The notes below the pieces were generated by a model, which saw nothing but the letters and a program-made list of their open reading frames with translations, did not search any database and was not told where the DNA came from. The translations under genes were made by a program, and so were the position numbers. A DNA stretch of 64,000 nucleotides from Parablautia muri (GTDB lineage: Bacteria > Bacillota > Clostridia > Lachnospirales > Lachnospiraceae), in the NCBI RefSeq assembly GCF_009917485.1, contig NZ_QZDT01000024.1, positions 1 to 64,000 on the forward strand, given 5' to 3'. Position 1 is the first letter of the stretch; each line of letters begins with the position of its first letter. Positions 60,589 through 64,000 of this stretch are shown here, in pieces.

Positions 60589-62005
60589 GCTCATCCTCCC
60601 ATCCTTTCATAGCCCTTTGAATCTGCGGTGAAATGAGCTGCGGCCCCAAATAATCTGAAAACGCAAGCCCCTTTTCCGTTAAGGCAAGATACGGCTCCCC
60701 ATTGTTTTTGTCTATCCCCCTGCTCTTTTGCTGATTCAAATGCCTTTCCCGCTTTACATATCCTTCTTCCGCCCACTTTTTCAGCAAAGGGAAATCCTCT
60801 ATGGCGTCACTGCCAAAATGCATCTGATACTGCTCCAAAGGAAGTCCCGGCCGAATCAGCAGATGGCGGATAACAAAACGGCGTTTTATTTCCTCCTCGG
60901 ATAATAAAATTCCATGGGAAATCTCCCTATAGTCCTTACAATTTACATATTCCTCTATACCTGCAAGGCACTCCTTTTGAGTGACAGCATATGGTCTACA
61001 AAAATGCAGTCTGCCTAAGTAACTCCGTCCTCCGCATCCCAGCGAAAGGGAACTGCCAAATCCGCATTCTGAAAACGCCCGTTTTGCGTCCGTCCGTACA
61101 AATCTCCGCATAGAATCCTGCCGGAAACCATTTTCTTTAAGAAAAAAACTGGCCCTTTCGTACTGTCCCATTGCTCCCTTCCAGTCGGGAACTACTCCTG
61201 CCCACTCTAGTCCGGCTCCATGCTTTATGTATAACGGATACAAGAAAATCTCATCCGGCTCATAGTCTAAAGCCTCCTGCAAAGTCCTCAGCAGACTTCC
61301 TTCTGTCTGTCCCGGAATCCCATAAATAAAATCCAAATTCACACAGGGAAATTGATAGGATTTTAAAAGATTCAAGGCCTCCCGGGCGCTCTTAGCGCTA
61401 TGCTGCCTTCCAAGGGCCGAAAGTTCTTTGTCCAAAAAGCTTTGAATCCCCATGCTTACCCTGGTTGCTCCGGCCTGTTTCAGGCGCTTAAGTTTCTCTG
61501 CTGTGGTCTGGTTAGGAGCCGTCTCTATTACGAATTCTCTTTCCTCATTAAAATGAAAGTGCTCTTTTAACATCGCAAACATACGCTCCATCTGGTCTTC
61601 TGTCAGGTACAGGGGCGTACCTCCTCCAATCACCAGCTCCGAAAACTCTGTCTTCTGGGAGTCCAAGAGTTCCGCATACTGTCCGCACTGCCGCTCTAAG
61701 GCATCCAAATATCTGTCCACAGCCTTACTTCCCTGGCCAGTGACGGAAAAAAGATTACAGTAGCCGCATTTGGCCTGGCAAAAGGGAATGTGGAGATACA
61801 GTCCATGCCCCGGCCCCTTAAGCCCGTGCACATGATCCTTAAGGTCAAAACCGGTAAGCGGACGGTAAGCTGTCTTGTGCGGATAGCTGTACATATATTG
61901 CACATATGGATTTATAGAATATAAATTCGCAGAATTTGTATTCAAAAAATTTAAATTCATAGAATTTGTATTCATAAAATTTGTATTCATAAAATTTGTA
62001 CTCAT
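60542..62005 (-). CDS. STM4012-family radical SAM protein (HemN-like)
   Basis: A 487-aa radical SAM protein of the HemN/coproporphyrinogen-dehydrogenase-like class. Cys 76, 80 and 83 lie in HIPFCQAKCGYC, and GGGTPLYL follows at about 130. The C-domain of HemN is present in reduced form. The family-like N-terminus is YSYPHKTAYRPL near 39-50. Before it lie about seven copies of a five-residue unit like MNTNF, which may be untranslated. The start site is uncertain: GGAGG is 15 bases from this ATG but near a four-codon upstream ORF (ATG 62016). Confidence 0.85.
   Translation of the reverse strand: MSTNFMNTNFMNTNSMNLNFLNTNSANLYSINPYVQYMYSYPHKTAYRPLTGFDLKDHVHGLKGPGHGLYLHIPFCQAKCGYCNLFSVTGQGSKAVDRYLDALERQCGQYAELLDSQKTEFSELVIGGGTPLYLTEDQMERMFAMLKEHFHFNEEREFVIETAPNQTTAEKLKRLKQAGATRVSMGIQSFLDKELSALGRQHSAKSAREALNLLKSYQFPCVNLDFIYGIPGQTEGSLLRTLQEALDYEPDEIFLYPLYIKHGAGLEWAGVVPDWKGAMGQYERASFFLKENGFRQDSMRRFVRTDAKRAFSECGFGSSLSLGCGGRSYLGRLHFCRPYAVTQKECLAGIEEYVNCKDYREISHGILLSEEEIKRRFVIRHLLIRPGLPLEQYQMHFGSDAIEDFPLLKKWAEEGYVKRERHLNQQKSRGIDKNNGEPYLALTEKGLAFSDYLGPQLISPQIQRAMKGWEDEHGRIYAAVSGESEKL
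61901..62005 (-). repeat. 15-bp tandem repeat at the start of the STM4012-like gene
   Basis: About seven 15-bp units (ATGAATACAAATTTT and variants) encode MSTNF-MNTNF-MNTNS-MNLNF-LNTNS and two more decayed units. As the unit is a multiple of three, copy-number change would not shift the frame. Confidence 0.8.
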
Positions 62006-62091
62006 AGGATTTTCATCTATCCTCCCAGGCTGCGCCTGATTGCATTTACCGTCATAATAGGCATATCATGCAGCGTTGCATCCCAATGCCG

Positions 62092-62967
62092 TTACAGGAA
62101 AAAGTGCTTATAAGGTACCGTATTTACCGCCGGATGATTGATTCCGTGAAACTGACAGCCGTCCTCTCCGTAACAGGTGCCATGGTCTGAGCAGCAAATC
62201 ACAAAGGCGCCTCCCCTTATCGCCTTCCAATGTGTAAACAGCTGTTCTAACGCCCCATCTACATATCTAAGGGCCGCCCCATGGCTTTCGGTGCTGTCAA
62301 AAGAAGCTCCTTCCAGATAAAAATTGTTGGGATAATGTATCGCATCCACGTTCAAATATAAAAACAGTTTCTTTTCAGGCTCCAAGGAATCAATTTTTTT
62401 CAGGATAAAATCCACCTGATTTTTCGTACTTTCTTTCACAGGGCATCCAAAAGAAGGATTCCAAAAACTTTTCTGAAAATAAGATGGAAAAACACTTCCA
62501 AGATCCGATCGCTTATCGAAAAAGGATACCCCGCCTACACACCATGTTTCATAGCCATCCTTTTCCAGCCCTTCCATAATGGTACTGCCAGAAAAAGCGT
62601 AAACGCCCTCCGGAGCATTTTTCCCAAGTCCGATTGCCTTTGGGAAAAATAAAAGTTCCCTGTCCGCCAAGCTTTTAGCGTCAAAATTGCAGGGAAGAAA
62701 ACCTGCAAACATGGAATGGTGGGAAGGATAGGTAAAATTGCCCGGCGCCTGGCGCTTTTCCCATTTGCCGTACTGATTTAAAACAGGGGTTCCTCCTTCC
62801 GCCTCCTCCTTTACCGCCACATCATAGCGTAGTGTATCCAGGCATATAAACAAAATATCCAAAGAACCTACTACCTTGTTCATATCCACGGAAGGCTTTT
62901 TGCGTTTCCCGGAAATAAACAAGCGTGCAGGAACCTCATGTGCCACATTTTTCATTTCATCACTCAT
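62092..62967 (-). CDS. STM4013/SEN3800-family alkaline-phosphatase-like hydrolase
   Basis: A 291-aa metal-dependent hydrolase of the alkaline phosphatase/sulfatase superfamily. Asp 44 in LFICLDTLRYD is a metal ligand and Thr 79 in GNFTYPSHHSMF is the likely nucleophile. DAIHYP near 213 and CSDHGTCYGEDG, with Asp/His near 256, complete the site. There is no signal peptide, so it is cytosolic. GGGAG gives ATG 62967 over an ATG five codons earlier. It lies between the ATP-grasp-like and radical SAM genes, as in the STM4011-4014 group. Confidence 0.88.
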   Translation of the reverse strand: MSDEMKNVAHEVPARLFISGKRKKPSVDMNKVVGSLDILFICLDTLRYDVAVKEEAEGGTPVLNQYGKWEKRQAPGNFTYPSHHSMFAGFLPCNFDAKSLADRELLFFPKAIGLGKNAPEGVYAFSGSTIMEGLEKDGYETWCVGGVSFFDKRSDLGSVFPSYFQKSFWNPSFGCPVKESTKNQVDFILKKIDSLEPEKKLFLYLNVDAIHYPNNFYLEGASFDSTESHGAALRYVDGALEQLFTHWKAIRGGAFVICCSDHGTCYGEDGCQFHGINHPAVNTVPYKHFFL

Positions 62968-63112
62968 TTTCCATTCTCCCATTGTTGCCGGTCCATGCTT
63001 TCTTACAGACTTTGCAGGAAAGCGAAAAATCCCAGGGCAGCTGTTGTCAGATACCTTTATACTAATGCGAATTTATTTATGTATTACCAATGGACTGCTC
63101 TTAGTTGCTATC

Positions 63113-64000
63113 TCAACTGCTTTCGTGCCTCAGCCAGTCCACCATAATTTCCGCCTGATGGCGGTAAATTAAATTTTCATGGTAAATATCCTGATAAATC
63201 AAATCTCCCTGCCCATTCATTTCAATAATTCTAGGATTCAGACTTCCCTTTTCCAGTAAAATGTCAATCCCGGCGCATCTTAATCCCTCAAAACACGCCA
63301 TGGCCTTTTGGCAGATTGTCTTAACAGCATAAATGCTGGACTTTGGCAGCTGTAAATCTCCTATCTGCAAAGGGTGGTTGTTCAAATGCAGATTGGTAAT
63401 AGGCCCCTTAGAAAGCCTTGCCAGCACAAAATCCATCTCCCCTTCCTGCATCACCACTCTTAAATCATAAGAAAAGCCCTGATACTCCGCCTTGGCATAC
63501 CACCTCTCCCAAATACAGTCAAGCTCCAAAATCTCATCCAAAAGCGGAAAAATATCCTCCCGGCTTACAAAGTGCCGCAGCCGCTTGGTATTGACAAGGC
63601 CAATCCCCGGAAATATCATTGCACAAGTATAAAGAGCCATCCGCCCTGTGGCAGGCTGATAGCGGAAAGCCGACACACCCGCAGCTCCAGAACCTTTTAC
63701 CGGCTTAATGAAAATCTGGTACATCCCTTTTTCTCTCATGAAGTCCAAAAGATTGCCGGCAGAAAACTTGGCATTTCTGTCTGATACTTTTCTATCTCCA
63801 TCCAAAAGCTCTGTCACCGGCAGTCCCGCCTTCATCAGTTTTTGCTTACAAGTCCGTTTATCCAGCAGCAATGCGATGGCTCCTGGCGCATTAAAAAAAG
63901 TTACCCCTTGCTCCTTTTCAAGAAAAGACAGCTCCGCCAAGCGCTTCTCGTACTCACCCGTTAAAATCTTTAATTCTTTTAGAGAACTGCTTTTCCATAA
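63113..64000 (-). CDS. STM4014-family ATP-grasp-like protein (5' end outside the window)
   Basis: A C-terminal portion of 295 residues. The frame stays open to the right edge through 64000, so the true start is beyond it. Features of ATP-grasp enzymes are visible: a lysine in YQIFIKPVKGSGAAGV, an acidic strand, and RIIEMNGQGDL (Glu-Met-Asn metal-binding motif) near the C-terminus. This suggests ATP-driven ligation of a carboxylate to an amine. It is the first seen gene of the minus-strand operon. Confidence 0.85.
   Translation of the reverse strand, partial: LWKSSSLKELKILTGEYEKRLAELSFLEKEQGVTFFNAPGAIALLLDKRTCKQKLMKAGLPVTELLDGDRKVSDRNAKFSAGNLLDFMREKGMYQIFIKPVKGSGAAGVSAFRYQPATGRMALYTCAMIFPGIGLVNTKRLRHFVSREDIFPLLDEILELDCIWERWYAKAEYQGFSYDLRVVMQEGEMDFVLARLSKGPITNLHLNNHPLQIGDLQLPKSSIYAVKTICQKAMACFEGLRCAGIDILLEKGSLNPRIIEMNGQGDLIYQDIYHENLIYRHQAEIMVDWLRHESS

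Noticed and set aside
61901-62005. Phase-variable repeat tract
   Set aside because: The unit length is 15 bp, so copy change keeps the frame; on/off switching by frameshift cannot occur.
61901-62005. CRISPR array
   Set aside because: The repeats are adjacent 15-bp coding units without unique spacers; no cas gene and no spaced direct repeats exist elsewhere in the window.

Overview
The window looks like chromosomal DNA of a spore-forming, low-to-mid-GC Clostridia, most likely Lachnospiraceae. The evidence is a SpoIIM gene, a SCIFF peptide with its radical-SAM maturase, a fused SecDF, the Firmicutes order priA-def-fmt-protease-rsmB-rlmN-prpC-prkC-rsgA, and an Agr-type peptide system. Nearly all genes lie on the minus strand.

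Layout. 1-2.2 kb: a decayed flavodoxin gene beside two intact FMN flavoproteins behind a putative operator. 2.2-5.8 kb: an ABC transporter, a membrane protein and a TTG-started ECF-like sigma factor. 6-25.4 kb: mostly housekeeping genes (GNAT enzyme, rsgA, prkC, prpC, rlmN, rsmB, membrane zinc protease, fmt, def, priA, murE, pfkB-type kinase, recJ, secDF). 25.5-27.3 kb: scfB and the 47-aa SCIFF precursor scfA. 27.3-34 kb: a CNNM/HlyC-type protein, then an Agr module. agrB and agrD are on the plus strand, with a predicted serine-lactone signal, and they converge on a minus-strand operon of a two-HTH regulator, a LytTR regulator and a GHKL kinase. 34-36.5 kb: a ROK-controlled sugar operon. 36.6-46.9 kb: a LysM/LRR secreted protein, a two-component system with a secreted protein, a trans-sulfuration enzyme, a PadR/HAAS pair and an AI-2E-family permease. 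47-53.8 kb: TetR regulator, P-loop kinase, tRNA-Pro, pepD, infC-rpmI-rplT and xerD. 54-57.3 kb: spoIIM, a Nudix hydrolase, an aminotransferase and a PAP2 phosphatase.

57.4-64 kb holds what I judge the most interesting system: a minus-strand operon matching the uncharacterised STM4011-STM4014 group (ATP-grasp-like protein, alkaline-phosphatase-like hydrolase, HemN-like radical SAM enzyme, second radical SAM enzyme). Here the STM4011 member is fused to a HAD phosphatase domain, and a MutS-like ATPase gene overlaps its 3' end. The ATP-grasp-like gene runs off the right edge.

A second theme is a set of dispersed, modular hairpin repeats in the spacers. Two near-identical copies carry the ribosome-binding sites of the membrane protease and of secDF. 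Other copies flank recJ, scfB, def, the ROK gene and the DUF1062 gene. The 5'-untranslated structure, a MITE-like element next to agrD, and a 145-bp folded element between xerD and infC are not explained by any gene. All family names come from reading motifs by eye; no database search was run.
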